Source: Planctomycetota bacterium (lineage in GTDB: Bacteria; Planctomycetota; JAJSAM01). Taken from it: 64,000 nucleotides of DNA. The stretch lies in assembly GCA_024274785.1 (NCBI GenBank), contig JAJSAM010000042.1:124001-188000 (forward strand), written 5' to 3'. Both the position numbers and the translations under genes were made by a program. The first letter of the stretch is position 1, and each line of letters starts with the position of its first letter. Below the pieces are notes generated by a model. That model had not been told where the DNA came from, ran no database searches, and saw nothing but the letters and a program-made list of their open reading frames with translations. Positions 34,493 to 44,739 of this stretch are shown here, one piece after another.

Positions 34493-35671
34493 TTGAAAAT
34501 CGCACACCTGATTCATGGTGAGATCCTGGCCCCGGCCGTGCACTCCCAGACGTTCCCGCTGTTGAGGGGGGTTCGCGATGCGGGGCACGAAGTCCACCTG
34601 GTCGTGTTGACTTCTCCCCGCCGACTGGTGGCGCCCGGCCGCTGGCGCTTGGCATTGCGGGAGGCCGGGAGTGCCGCGGGCGGGCGGCTCACGGTCCTGA
34701 CCCATGCGCCGAGGCTGATGCCGTTTCACTGGTCGGTCCGGGCCGTCCGGCGGGCGCTCGCGAAGATCGGGCCGGATGTCGTGCACGCCCGGCAGAGTCG
34801 TGCGGCGGTTCTGGCCCTGCGGGCTGGAACGGCGAAGGTGGTTGCGGACCTTCGTGGCATTCGGCCCGAGGAGTACGTGCTCTCTCTCGGGAAGAGCGAT
34901 GGGGCGCTGACGCCGGCGGAGGCGAGGGTGCGGTCGATGCATCGCGAGCAGCAGGCCGAGGCGCTCGCCGGGGCGTCCGCGGTGGTGTGCGTGTCGGAAC
35001 CGTTCGCCCGGCACCTCTCCCGTGAAGATGGTGTGTTCGTCATTCCCAACGTCTGCGCGCCGATCGAGGCGCTCGATCCCGGCGCTCGGGATGAGGGGCG
35101 CCGGCGCCTGGGGATCGGGCCGGGGGAGCACGCTCTCGTCTACTCTGGTTCTCTCGCCGCCTGGCAGTGCGCCCGGGAAGCGCTTCGGCTGGCGCGCGGA
35201 GTCTCGGAGGAGATGCCCGGCTGCCGCTTCGTGCTGCTGACGCACGATGCGGCCGCCGGCCGGGAACTCCTCGCGGAGGAGGGCCTCCCCGATGCGCCGG
35301 TTCTCTCGCTGACCCCGGAGAAGACCAGGGCGCTCCTGCCGGCCTTCGACCTGGCGCTGTTGCTGCGCCGGGATCACCTGGTCAACCGGGTGTCCTCACC
35401 GGTCAAGTTCGCGGAGTATCTGCATGCGGGGCTGCCGGTGGCGTTGACCGCCGGGATTGGAGACGCCTCGACCACGGTGGAGAGACAGGGGCTCGGTGTG
35501 CTGCTGCCTTCGCCGGATGACGCGGGGAATGCGGTCCGGGTGGCGAAGGCGATTCCGGCACATGACGGTGAGTTGTGTCGGAGCTTTGCGCGAGCGAATC
35601 TGACCTTCGCACAAACGGTGCCCCTCTACCTCGATGCGTTTTCGCACGCCGCCTGTCAGGCCAGCGGGTGA
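34493..35671 (+). CDS. Glycosyltransferase, GT-B fold (family 4-like)
   Basis: A 392-residue protein from TTG 34493, with GGTGG upstream, 12 nt after the HEAT/VWA gene. The N-terminal half has MKIAHLIHGEILAPAVHSQTFPLLRGVRDAGHEVHLVVL and PDVVHARQSRAAVLAL. The second half has HALVYSGSLAAWQ and the donor-binding VSSPVKFAEYLHAGLPVALTAGIGD. These are typical of group-1/GT4 enzymes that transfer sugars from nucleotide donors to envelope polysaccharide or lipid acceptors. The acceptor cannot be read from sequence, and there is no polysaccharide cluster around it. Confidence 0.8.
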   Translation: MKIAHLIHGEILAPAVHSQTFPLLRGVRDAGHEVHLVVLTSPRRLVAPGRWRLALREAGSAAGGRLTVLTHAPRLMPFHWSVRAVRRALAKIGPDVVHARQSRAAVLALRAGTAKVVADLRGIRPEEYVLSLGKSDGALTPAEARVRSMHREQQAEALAGASAVVCVSEPFARHLSREDGVFVIPNVCAPIEALDPGARDEGRRRLGIGPGEHALVYSGSLAAWQCAREALRLARGVSEEMPGCRFVLLTHDAAAGRELLAEEGLPDAPVLSLTPEKTRALLPAFDLALLLRRDHLVNRVSSPVKFAEYLHAGLPVALTAGIGDASTTVERQGLGVLLPSPDDAGNAVRVAKAIPAHDGELCRSFARANLTFAQTVPLYLDAFSHAACQASG

Positions 35672-35799
35672 ATGCGTTCACCGCGGGCGCCGATGTGCCG
35701 CCGACGATCCGGCGCGCTGTTCATCCGCTTCGCGGCCGGCGGTGATCCGGGTATCGCGGGGGGAAGGTCGGGGCAGCGGAGACCTTGCCGGGTCCGCGG

Positions 35800-37365
35800 T
35801 CAGTCGTCGATCTTGACGAACTTCCCTCCGTGCTCGTTGGCCATCCTCTCGAGGAAGCGAGCTGCTTCTTCCTCGTCGTAGGCGCGCTCTCCGGAGATGC
35901 TGCGGCCGCGGCCGAGACCCGGTCCCATGCGGCCGCCGAAACGACCCACCTCTCCGCGGATCAGGGCGATCGTGTGGATGCGCACCTTGCGGAAACGGTT
36001 CATCCAGCGGATCCGGGCGAGGATCTCCTCCTGTTCGGTGTGTCTGCCGAGAGAGGGGCTGCCGTCGCCGAGAAAGAAGATGGTGTCCATCCGCTTGTTC
36101 TTCTCGAAAGCCTCCTCGAAGGTGTCGGAGATGTTGGTCCCGCCGCCGACCGGCAGTTTCGTCACGAATTCCTTCGCATCCTTCAGGTTGCGGGGCGTGG
36201 CCTGGACCTCCTCATCCCGCCACCATCGGGCCCCGGAACCAAACCCGACGACATTGAACCAGGTCTTGCTGTTCAACTGGTCGAGGGTCTTGATGATCTC
36301 CTCCCGGGCGGTGTCGATGCGGGGCGGCTTGCCGGCGTCCATGCTTCCCGAGACATCGAGGATGAAGAGGACGCGGTCGGAAAAGACCTTCAGCCCGTAG
36401 TAGGTGGCGATGGAGCCGACCTCGTCCTTGCGAGCGCCCCTGGGCAACTCGCCCTTCTGCTTCTGCTTGTACCAGTGCTCCCAGGCGTCCGGGTCGATCC
36501 CGAAGCTCTCTCCGGTGATCTCCTCGAGGACCTTCCGGGCGGTGTCGATCACCCGCAGTCCTCCGGTTCGGAGCATCCTGATGAGCGTCGGTATGCCCTC
36601 CGGTGCGCTCTTCAGACGGATGACCTCGGCCACCGCCTCCTGGACGCGGGGATCGATATCCTCGGAAAGTGGCAGGACCTTTTCCACCGCCGCGGGGTGC
36701 CCGGAAAGTACGAGAGCGATGACCGCGCCCTGGCGGAGCACCCGGTTCTTGTCTTGCAGGAACGGCGTGACGGGATCGTAGGCCTGGGCCTTGCCGATCC
36801 GCGCCAGGGCGATCAGGCACTCGTAAGCACTGCGGATATCCCGGGAGCCGCGCTGCAGTTCTTTCAGGATCGGCTGATAGGCCCCGGAACACTCGATCAG
36901 GCCGAGGCTCTGGATGAGCGCGGCCCGCAGATCCGGCCGGGTGCGCTTCGTGAGCAGGTTCTTGAGAATCCAGGGACCGATCTTCGGATCGGACACGTGC
37001 TCGTAGGCCAGTGGCAGGCACATCACGTAGACGTCGTTTTTCTCTCGCACGGCGAGGTTGGTCATCGCCTTCACGGCCTTGAAATTCCCGCGCTTGCCGA
37101 GTCCGACCATCGCCGGGATGCGACAGATCTGCTCGCGGTCCTTGCTGAAGACCTCGTAGAGGATCTGCACGACCCCCTTGTGATCCAGGTCGGACAGCGC
37201 GAGCACGAGGTCTCGCCGCTTCTTGATATCCTTCCACTGGGCGCTCTTCTTCACCTTCTTGAACTCGGTGGCGAGCTTTCTGAACTGCACCCCCTGGTCG
37301 GCGTCCCCGGCGAACGCGGCGATGGGGAGGAGGAGCAAGAGAAGTCCGGCGAGCGTGCGCATCAT
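35800..37365 (-). CDS. Secreted HEAT-repeat protein with intact von Willebrand A (MIDAS) domain
   Basis: A 521-residue protein with a signal peptide (MMRTLAGLLLLLLPIAAFAG), HEAT repeats (residues about 60-270), the linker motif LEEITGESFGIDPDAWEHWYKQK, and a VWA domain. The metal-ion site is intact: RVLFILDVSGSMDAG (DxSxS), VGGGTNISDTFE (Thr) and FFLGDGSPSLG (Asp). The tail carries a short RFGGRMGPGLGRGR segment. VWA domains with HEAT repeats are common in planctomycete-like genomes and bind proteins outside the cytoplasm. It is convergent to the glycosyltransferase and is the functional-looking paralogue of the protein at 33086. Confidence 0.75.
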   Translation of the reverse strand: MMRTLAGLLLLLLPIAAFAGDADQGVQFRKLATEFKKVKKSAQWKDIKKRRDLVLALSDLDHKGVVQILYEVFSKDREQICRIPAMVGLGKRGNFKAVKAMTNLAVREKNDVYVMCLPLAYEHVSDPKIGPWILKNLLTKRTRPDLRAALIQSLGLIECSGAYQPILKELQRGSRDIRSAYECLIALARIGKAQAYDPVTPFLQDKNRVLRQGAVIALVLSGHPAAVEKVLPLSEDIDPRVQEAVAEVIRLKSAPEGIPTLIRMLRTGGLRVIDTARKVLEEITGESFGIDPDAWEHWYKQKQKGELPRGARKDEVGSIATYYGLKVFSDRVLFILDVSGSMDAGKPPRIDTAREEIIKTLDQLNSKTWFNVVGFGSGARWWRDEEVQATPRNLKDAKEFVTKLPVGGGTNISDTFEEAFEKNKRMDTIFFLGDGSPSLGRHTEQEEILARIRWMNRFRKVRIHTIALIRGEVGRFGGRMGPGLGRGRSISGERAYDEEEAARFLERMANEHGGKFVKIDD

Positions 37366-37371
37366 GACCCG

Positions 37372-37377
37372 AGGATA
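37372..37377 (-). promoter_or_regulatory. Putative -10 element, leaderless start
   Basis: On the minus strand TATCCT lies exactly 6 nt before ATG 37365. The 6-nt gap (CGGGTC) is identical to that before ATG 33086, the paralogous HEAT/VWA gene. Confidence 0.45.
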
Positions 37378-37601
37378 AGCAATTTCGGCGACCGTGCCGG
37401 GCTCAATTGCCTGGAATCTTCATGGGCGGCGGTGCCGATGAGCGCCATGCCGGCAACCGCCGGGCTGAAATCCGGGCGAGGCCGGCCCGGGTGGGGTGTC
37501 GCGGGGTGATCGGATGAACTCGGGATCAAGCGAGATCGGTGTCTATCCGATGATAAGGAGGTCGGGCTGATCGCGGTCATGTGAGATTCGAGGTGAGGTA
37601 G

Positions 37602-38249
37602 ATGAACGGGAAAAGGCTGCTCTTGCCGGCTTTGGTCATGTTGCTTGCCGCCTGCGCCTCCGCGCCGGCCAACCAGGCTCCGCTGGTCTGGTCGGAGGAG
37701 AACGGGTCCGCCGGGGGAGATACGGGGCCGGCGGCGCCGCCCGAGGACGCTCCCGAGAAGACCGGGCCGGTGGAAAAGGTGACGGTTGAGCACGCGGTCA
37801 TCGAGGAACTGATGAAGATCCTGAACCGCGAGCAGATCCTCACGGCCGACCTGATCGAGATCGATGCGTCACTCGTGCCGTTCCAGATCGCGATCGTGTC
37901 GGTGGCCGACCCGGCCTACGTGGAGAAGATGGACCTCAGCTCGAAAGCCCGCAAGACCACGGGGTTCCGGCTTCGCACGCGGATGCAGCAGCCCGCCCTG
38001 GAGCGGGACTTTCCGCACGTTCGTCTGGGGGACGGGATCAGCGTGATGGCGGCCCATGAGATCCGGGTGAAGCTCTACATGAAGGTGACCTACGAGCGCC
38101 CGATGTTCCTCCGGATACGCGGTACCGGCGACGCGGTGTACCGTGACGTGAAGTCCGGAAGCCGTATCTCTCGCGACCAGATCACGATCTATGCCGAGGT
38201 GGTCCGCCGGGGAGACGGCTCCCACAAGGTGAACCAGCGCATCCTGTAG
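37602..38249 (+). CDS. Lipoprotein of unknown function
   Basis: A 215-residue protein with a strong lipobox (LLPALVMLLAACAS) and GAGGTGAGG before ATG 37602. A Gly/Pro/Glu-rich linker (residues 28-55) leads to a compact alpha/beta domain with VIEELMKILNREQIL, IAIVSVADPAYVEKMDLSSKARKTTGFRLRTRM and IRVKLYMKVTYERPMFLRIRGTGDAV. I do not recognise the family. An inverted repeat ATCGGAT/ATCCGAT separated by about 35 nt lies just upstream and could fold in the leader. Confidence 0.5.
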   Translation: MNGKRLLLPALVMLLAACASAPANQAPLVWSEENGSAGGDTGPAAPPEDAPEKTGPVEKVTVEHAVIEELMKILNREQILTADLIEIDASLVPFQIAIVSVADPAYVEKMDLSSKARKTTGFRLRTRMQQPALERDFPHVRLGDGISVMAAHEIRVKLYMKVTYERPMFLRIRGTGDAVYRDVKSGSRISRDQITIYAEVVRRGDGSHKVNQRIL

Positions 38250-38491
38250 CGCACCGGCTCGTCCAGCCCGCTCCCTCTCATGGCCTGATGGGATTGTTCG
38301 GCCGGGTCGATCTCCGTATCGACCGCGCCTGACCGGGGGCGAGCGCCCTCCAGGCGGGCGCGGGGCGGCGCAGCACCGACCCCGCATGTCCCGCTGGCAG
38401 CCCGCCGCAGGACTGCTTCACTGGCAGCATGGCGCATCCCGGGTTAGAATCAGAAAAGGCCCCGCTGCACCCTCACTGATGGGAGGCAAAG

Positions 38492-39424
38492 ATGTGCCGC
38501 CTCGCGACATTTCTCCTCGCCTTCACCGGACTGGCTCTGGTGATGGCCGGGACCGCTCTTGCCGACATCGTCTACCTCGAGGGAGGTGGCCGGGTCGAGG
38601 GCGTGGTCACCGACCTCGGATCGCGGGTGAAGGTGGAGGGGCTTCATGGTTTTGTTCTTCTGAAGAAGTCGAAGATCAGGTTCCAGCAGAAGACCCCGTT
38701 CATCACCGAGATCTACGCCGAAAAACGCTCCCGCATCGACGACCGCAAGGCGGACGACCACTATCGGCTGGCTATGTGGTGCCGGCGAAACGGGCTGGGG
38801 AAGCGCGCCACGGCGCACCTCGACCGGTCGCTCGAACTCGATCCGGATCACGCGAACACCCGCGCGACGCTTGGACATGTGAAGTACAAGGACGTCTGGC
38901 TCAGTCGAGGCGACGCCCTGAACGCCAGGATGGCCGAGCGCGGTTTCGTCAGGTACCAGGATCGCTGGTTCACCGAAGCCGGGCTCCTTGCCTATCTCGA
39001 CGCCCGCCGGGAGGAATTGAAAATCGAGGCCATGGCCGAACGCCTCCGGGCCGAACGGGAGGCGCTCGCTCGAAAGGAACGCGAGGATGAGGAGCGGCTC
39101 AAACTGCTCGTGGCGGAGCGCCGCATGGTCGAAGACGCCCTGGCGGCCGCGGAGCAGACCCGTCGCGAACGGGATGAGCTCCTCCGGCAGAACCGCGACC
39201 TGATCGACCTGATGCGGGAGCGTTCCTACTCCTCCGGTTGGTACGGCGGGTGGGGGATCTATGGAAGCTGGTACGGCGGTGGATACCTGGGGCGCCGGAT
39301 CTGGAGGCCCATGCATCGTGCCACGACTTTCTCCATGGGCGGAAGCTTCCGGAGCACGTTTCCCACGGGGGGTGGCCTTCGGATCCGTCGCGGCAACGTG
39401 CGCCTCGGTGGGGCCTTTCGCTGA
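38492..39424 (+). CDS. Secreted TPR/coiled-coil protein with Gly/Tyr/Arg-rich tail
   Basis: A 310-residue protein with a signal peptide (LATFLLAFTGLALVMAGTALA) and GGGAGG before its ATG. A small beta segment (IVYLEGGGRVEGVVTDLGSRVKVEG) resembles the start of the secreted protein at 13707. Next comes a TPR-like unit (HYRLAMWCRRNGLGKRATAHLDRSLELDPDHANTRATLGHVKY), a YQDRWFTEAG motif and a charged coiled coil (residues about 165-245). The tail is rich in Gly, Tyr, Trp and Arg (SSGWYGGWGIYGSWYGGGYLG). Such proteins recur in planctomycete-like genomes but have no known role. A TAGAAT hexamer at 38445 may be its -10. Confidence 0.5.
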   Translation: MCRLATFLLAFTGLALVMAGTALADIVYLEGGGRVEGVVTDLGSRVKVEGLHGFVLLKKSKIRFQQKTPFITEIYAEKRSRIDDRKADDHYRLAMWCRRNGLGKRATAHLDRSLELDPDHANTRATLGHVKYKDVWLSRGDALNARMAERGFVRYQDRWFTEAGLLAYLDARREELKIEAMAERLRAEREALARKEREDEERLKLLVAERRMVEDALAAAEQTRRERDELLRQNRDLIDLMRERSYSSGWYGGWGIYGSWYGGGYLGRRIWRPMHRATTFSMGGSFRSTFPTGGGLRIRRGNVRLGGAFR

Positions 39425-40329
39425 TGGACATCCAATTCTGCGACCAGTGCGACGCCTCGATCGCCGAAATCGACGTGGATCGCGGTGTGGCCACCCGGCT
39501 GGACGGGCGCCTGCTCTGCTCCCTCTGCCTGCCCCGGGCCAGACGACAGCTTGTTCTTTCGCTTCTGATCCAGCCGCTTGCACTCATCGCGGCGGTCGGC
39601 CTGGGGGCCGCGGCGGCGGTGTGGCTGCTTTCTCCGAAGATCGATGACCTGAATACCCGGATTGCCGGGCTCACCGCGAAATCCGAGGACCGCCCGGCAG
39701 TGGATCCCTCGGTGGTGGCGACCCTGGATCGACTCGGCATGCTGGGACAATCCCTGGTCAGGGCCAACGAGGTGCTGGCGAATGGAACGGCCGATCGTGA
39801 CCGGGAGATGAGTGCGGTCGTCGCGGACTGCCAGGCGAAGATGGTCGAACTCGCGAGGGAAGTCAGGGAGATCCGGGAGTTCCTGGCCGCCGCCGCGCCG
39901 GTTGAGGAGACGTCCGCTGTGCCGAATCCGGTCGCGGGCCTGGAAGATCCCGAGCCTGCCGAGCCGGCGGTTGATCTCGAGACATGGCTCCCTTTCACGG
40001 TCGATCCCGATGCCGGGGTTCGCCTGAGCGCGCTCGTCGCGCTGGAGCCATCTCGCGATCCGCGGGTCCTCACGGCCGCCCGGGAGGCGCTTCGCGACAG
40101 CGACGCCGTCGTGCGCGCCCAGGCCGCGCAGATGCTGGCGGACCGGGACGACCAGGAGTCCGTGCCGGCCCTGATCGATCTGCTTCAGGACCGGAATGCC
40201 CGCGTCCGGGTGGTGGCGCACCGCTCGTTGGAGAGCCTCACCGGGCTCGAGCTGAACTTCGATGGCGCCGACTCCGACGCAGCCCGCAAGGGCGCCGTGG
40301 AGGCGATTCGCAGGTTGCTTGCGGAGTAG
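39424..40329 (+). CDS. Membrane protein with zinc-ribbon N-terminus and HEAT repeats
   Basis: A 301-residue protein whose ATG shares one base with the preceding stop (TGATG). The N-terminus has CDQC and CSLC, a short zinc-ribbon-like pair, followed by one membrane helix (LSLLIQPLALIAAVGLGAAAAVWLL). A coiled-coil region comes next, and two to three HEAT repeats (LSALVALEPSRDPRVLTAAREALRDSDAVV) end with LESLTGLELNFDGADSDAARKG. That ending is a partial version of the LTG motif found in the HEAT/VWA proteins. The cytosolic zinc ribbon and external HEAT arm suggest a scaffold, but no function is known. Confidence 0.5.
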   Translation: MDIQFCDQCDASIAEIDVDRGVATRLDGRLLCSLCLPRARRQLVLSLLIQPLALIAAVGLGAAAAVWLLSPKIDDLNTRIAGLTAKSEDRPAVDPSVVATLDRLGMLGQSLVRANEVLANGTADRDREMSAVVADCQAKMVELAREVREIREFLAAAAPVEETSAVPNPVAGLEDPEPAEPAVDLETWLPFTVDPDAGVRLSALVALEPSRDPRVLTAAREALRDSDAVVRAQAAQMLADRDDQESVPALIDLLQDRNARVRVVAHRSLESLTGLELNFDGADSDAARKGAVEAIRRLLAE

Positions 40330-40629
40330 CGGGGGCAAGCCCCCCTCCGGACGATCGCATCCCTTCCAATTGGCTTGTTTCACGGGGCGGCCGCTCGCTA
40401 CATTAGGGGCCGCGCCGGAATAACCACGGGATTCGAGGGCAGCTGCATCCCCTCAAGCCGCGTTGTTCGTCTGTTGAAACCAGTATGGTTGCGCCCTCTT
40501 CGGGCCTTGCCGGGCGGGTGTATCAGCGCTCTCCGTCCTGCGAAGTTATTCTTGCGCGACCCCTTGGCGGAGTTGCGCACACCCCATTTCAGGGCTCCGA
40601 GACCGGATGTTCCCTCCCGGGAGGAATGC
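40330..40629 (+). other. Upstream region of sucCD
   Basis: There is no gene in this 300-nt stretch. A GGGGG-CAAG-CCCCC hairpin directly after the preceding stop (40331-40344) may end that transcript. TTGTTT (40375-40380), an 18-nt spacer and TACATT (40399-40404) form a weak promoter candidate that would give a leader of about 220 nt ending in GGGAGG. Confidence 0.35.
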
Positions 40630-41838
40630 ATGAAAATCCATGAGTATCAGGCGAAAGCCCTCCTTCAACGCTACGGCGTACTGGTGCCGAAGGGCGGCGC
40701 CGCGACGAGTGCGGAAGAAGCGCTCGAGCTCGCGAAGGGAATGACCCCTCCGATCGCTGTAAAGTGCCAGATTCACGCCGGTGGGCGTGGCAAGGGCACG
40801 CTCGACGTCGACTACGGCGATGGTCCTCTCCACGGCGTCCTGCTGGTGAAGTCGGTCGAGGATGCCGGTGAGGTGGCGGGCCTGATGCTCGGCCACACCC
40901 TGGTCACCAGGCAGACCGGCCCGCAAGGCAAGCAGGTCGGCCAGGTGCTCCTCGAGCAGGGGGTCGGGATCGAGCGCGAATTGTACCTCGGCATCGTGCT
41001 GGACCGAGGCATCGGGCGTCCGGTCATGATGGGTTGCGCTGAGGGCGGCACCTCGATCGAGGAGATCGCCGTGGAACGACCCGAAGCCATCTTGAAGGAG
41101 ACTCTCGCTCCCAGGGGCGGTCTCGAAAGTTTTCAGGCTCGCCGCCTGGCGGTCGGCCTCGGCCTGACCGGCGGGCAGATTCGATCGGCGGAGAAGCTGA
41201 TGGTCGCCCTCGCGAAGGCGTTCATCGAACTCGACTGCTCGATTGCCGAGATCAACCCGCTTGTGGTCACGACGGACGGCACGGTGATGGCGCTCGACGC
41301 CAAGATGAACTTCGACGACAACGCCCTCTTCCGGCACCCGGAGGTCGTGGAGTTGCGCGACCTCTCCGAGGAGCATCCCACCGAGGCGCGCGCCAACGAG
41401 TTCGACCTGTCGTACGTCGCCATGGACGGCACGATCGGCTGCATGGTCAACGGCGCCGGGCTGGCGATGGCCACCATGGACATCATCAAGTTCGTCAGTG
41501 GCGGGCGGGCCGAGCCGGCCAACTTCCTGGACGTGGGAGGCGCCGCGAACTCGGAGCGGGTCACCGAAGCGATGCGGATCATCCTTCAGGACCCCGAGGT
41601 GCAGACGATCCTCGTGAACATCTTCGGCGGCATCGTTCTTTGCGACGTCATCGCCGAGGGTGTCGTGTCCGCCACCAGGGAACTCGGGCTCACGGTTCCG
41701 CTGGTGGTCCGGCTCGAGGGCACCAACGTGGCGCGCGGCAGGGAGATCCTCGAGAGCTCCGGCCTGAACATCATCACCGCCGACTCCATGGAGGATGCGG
41801 CCCGGAAGGCGGTCAAGGCTGCCGGAGTGGAGGTGTAA
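40630..41838 (+). CDS. sucC: Succinyl-CoA synthetase beta subunit
   Basis: A 402-residue protein from ATG 40630, with GGGAGG 5 nt upstream. The ATP-grasp opening [22 protein letters not shown], the nucleotide loop [12 protein letters not shown], the metal site [32 protein letters not shown] and the C-terminal [11 protein letters not shown] and [10 protein letters not shown] motifs are all present. It works with SucD to interconvert succinyl-CoA and succinate with nucleotide phosphorylation in the citric acid cycle. sucD follows after 2 nt. The residues that decide ATP versus GTP use cannot be judged reliably. Confidence 0.97.
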   Translation: MKIHEYQAKALLQRYGVLVPKGGAATSAEEALELAKGMTPPIAVKCQIHAGGRGKGTLDVDYGDGPLHGVLLVKSVEDAGEVAGLMLGHTLVTRQTGPQGKQVGQVLLEQGVGIERELYLGIVLDRGIGRPVMMGCAEGGTSIEEIAVERPEAILKETLAPRGGLESFQARRLAVGLGLTGGQIRSAEKLMVALAKAFIELDCSIAEINPLVVTTDGTVMALDAKMNFDDNALFRHPEVVELRDLSEEHPTEARANEFDLSYVAMDGTIGCMVNGAGLAMATMDIIKFVSGGRAEPANFLDVGGAANSERVTEAMRIILQDPEVQTILVNIFGGIVLCDVIAEGVVSATRELGLTVPLVVRLEGTNVARGREILESSGLNIITADSMEDAARKAVKAAGVEV

Positions 41839-41840
41839 CG

Positions 41841-42713
<873 letters not shown>

Positions 42714-42766
42714 CATTTCAGGAGGAGCCGGCCTTCCGGCCGACCACGCCTGGAGGTGAAGGCCGC

Positions 42767-43792
42767 CTATTTCTGAAGCAACGCAAGAGCCCGCCGGGTC
42801 GCCTCGGCGGGCTCTATTCGTTTCATGCACGCTGCCGGCTCGCCGGTGAGGGCGCAGGTCCGTTTCAGACAGGGCGCGCAGGGGAGGCCCTCCCAGGCGG
42901 TCAGGGCATTGTTCGGGAATTCGTACGGGCCGGTGCGGCGTGGGTCCTGGGGGCCGGAAAGGGTGAGGACCGGGAGCTTCAGTGCCACCGCCAGGTGTAC
43001 CGGGGCGGAATCGCAGGCGACCAGTGCGCCGCCGCGTTCCCGGATCACCGCGAGATGGGCCATCAGGCCACGCAGGTCGGTGGTCCCGGCTCGCGAGGGC
43101 ACCCCGGCCCCGTCGCCTACTCGGGCGCAGCGATCCGCGTGGTCCGGCCCGGACAGAACCACGACTCCCGCACCCTTTCCACGAAGGGATCGGGCCAGGG
43201 CGATGTAGCCGTCGTCGGTCCACTCCCTGATGTCGGATGCAGCGCCCACCGAAATCGCCACGGCAGGGTCCGCGACCTCCGAGAGGTCCGCTCTGGCGGT
43301 GTGAGTCTCTCTCTCGGTGGGGGCGAGCCCGTACTCCGCGGTGGCATCGGTCTCTCCCAGTTTGCGGCACAGCGCAAGGGTTCGGTCCACCGCGTGCGGG
43401 CCCGCCGCGGGATCGGCGTGCTCCCTCGCGGCGAGGGCGCCGAGTCGCTCGCGGTAGTCCTGTCGGGCAAGCCCCACGCGGCGGGGGGCCCGGGTGTTCA
43501 AGAGCACCAACCCGGACTTCAGGTTCCCCTGGAGGTCGATCGCCAGGTCGAACCGCCTGCTCCGCACCGCCCACAGGAACCGGAGGATCCTCGCCGGTCC
43601 GTCCCGGCGAGGGTAGATCATCAGATCATCGACGAAGGGGTGTCCCTCGAGCAGGGGAGCGGGGCCGGACTGCACGATCCAGGTGATCTTCGCCGCCGGG
43701 AAGAGCCGCCGGAGAGATCCGGCCAGAGGCAGCCCATGCACGACATCGCCGATGGCGGAGAGTCTGACGATGGCGATTCGGCGGGGGTCCAT
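42767..43792 (-). CDS. Glycosyltransferase family 9 (heptosyltransferase-like)
   Basis: A 341-residue protein with RIAIVRLSAIGDVVHGLPLAGSLRRLFPAAKITWIVQ, FDLAIDLQGNLKSGLV and a C-terminal donor site with ACDSAPVHLAVALKLPVLTLSGPQDPRRTGPY. These are the landmarks of WaaC/WaaF-type ADP-heptose transferases that build the lipopolysaccharide core. The last 40 residues add a Cys cluster, CAPCLKRTCALTGEPAACM, seen in some family members. This gene is the best sign of an outer membrane with lipopolysaccharide. It is convergent with sucD. Confidence 0.88.
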   Translation of the reverse strand: MDPRRIAIVRLSAIGDVVHGLPLAGSLRRLFPAAKITWIVQSGPAPLLEGHPFVDDLMIYPRRDGPARILRFLWAVRSRRFDLAIDLQGNLKSGLVLLNTRAPRRVGLARQDYRERLGALAAREHADPAAGPHAVDRTLALCRKLGETDATAEYGLAPTERETHTARADLSEVADPAVAISVGAASDIREWTDDGYIALARSLRGKGAGVVVLSGPDHADRCARVGDGAGVPSRAGTTDLRGLMAHLAVIRERGGALVACDSAPVHLAVALKLPVLTLSGPQDPRRTGPYEFPNNALTAWEGLPCAPCLKRTCALTGEPAACMKRIEPAEATRRALALLQK

Positions 43793-43798
43793 TCCGGG

Positions 43799-43804
43799 AG
43801 GATA
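43799..43804 (-). promoter_or_regulatory. Putative -10 element, leaderless start
   Basis: On the minus strand TATCCT lies exactly 6 nt before ATG 43792. TTCACT 18 nt further upstream is a possible -35. Confidence 0.45.
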
Positions 43805-43963
43805 TCGCTGACGTGATAATGCAGTGAAGCACTAACCCGCATTTCTCATGAGGGCACACGATCTGAGGGGCGGTCGCTGAGCATCGCGTCGTCAGGCCTT
43901 CTCCGAGATGGGAAGGCGTCGCGTCGCCTCCTTTTCGCCCTTCGCGGTCCCTTTCCGGTGGCT

Positions 43964-43991
43964 TTGCGCTGATGGCTCATCATGCTACTTT
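43964..43991 (+). promoter_or_regulatory. Putative promoter, leaderless start
   Basis: TTGCGC (43964-43969), a 16-nt spacer and TACTTT (43986-43991), which ends exactly 6 nt before ATG 43998. Confidence 0.45.
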
Positions 43992-43997
43992 CCGCTG

Positions 43998-44453
43998 ATG
44001 AACGATTCGAGGCAATCCGGCCGATCCTCGCTTTCGACTCTGGTCACTCCCATCGTCCTCGTCATCGTGGGGTTGTGGACGATGGCCGGATCCGCAGTGC
44101 TTGGATTCTCCGCGGAGTGGGCGCCGACCATCCTGAGGGTCCTGGTCGGGATCCTGTTCGTCTTCATGGCGGCCCTGATGCACCAACTCCGGGCGACCCG
44201 GACGGAGACGAGAGAGGTCTACCAGGCGCTCAATCAACTCCTTTACGGGAGGGATTTCCGGCGAGACCGGGAGGCGATCCGGATTCTGCTCACGTCGCTC
44301 GACAGCAAGGACGAGGGAGTGAGTACGACGGCCTGGAAAAACCTGAAGGAGCTGACCGGCCAGGATTTCGCGCGGGACGCGAAGGTGTGGCGGTCATGGT
44401 GGAAGGCCAACGAGAAACGCTTCGCCCTGAAGGCGAAGCGTCCTGAAGAATAG
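43998..44453 (+). CDS. Small membrane protein with HEAT-type W-x2-W tail
   Basis: A 151-residue protein with two membrane helices (VTPIVLVIVGLWTMAGSAVLGF and APTILRVLVGILFVFMAALM) and a cytosolic or periplasmic tail. The tail holds one helical repeat and the motif LKELTGQDFARDAKVWRSWWKANEKRF. The same LTG-x(n)-W-x2-W motif ends the HEAT regions of the proteins at 33086 and 35800, so this may be a one-repeat, membrane-bound version of that module. The frame is open to 43908 upstream, but ATG 43998 is favoured by the promoter position. No function is known. Confidence 0.5.
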   Translation: MNDSRQSGRSSLSTLVTPIVLVIVGLWTMAGSAVLGFSAEWAPTILRVLVGILFVFMAALMHQLRATRTETREVYQALNQLLYGRDFRRDREAIRILLTSLDSKDEGVSTTAWKNLKELTGQDFARDAKVWRSWWKANEKRFALKAKRPEE

Positions 44454-44739
44454 AAGGCCCGGGTGAGTCCGCGGGGAGCAAACAGCTCCCGGGTCGGGTA
44501 CCGGCATCCTGTGGAAACCTGTCGGGGGTGCAGCCGTACCGGTGAGGAGAACGCCGCACAGCGCCTTGAACCATGCTCCTCCAGCCACACGCGTTTGGAG
44601 AAGCGCCTCACCTCCCGACCGGATCGCTTCGACACCCGGGCCGATGTGTCGTATAGATTGACTTTCGTGCTGAATCCTGCCACAGCTCTGCAAGCGTGGC
44701 AAGGGTTTATTCGCTCGCCGCTATTCCGGAGACCGGCTC

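Noticed and set aside
44454-44739. A riboswitch or structured RNA before the kinase-fold gene
   Set aside because: A GGGAGC-AAACA-GCTCCC hairpin is present, but I could not match any known riboswitch, SRP RNA or RNase P RNA core.
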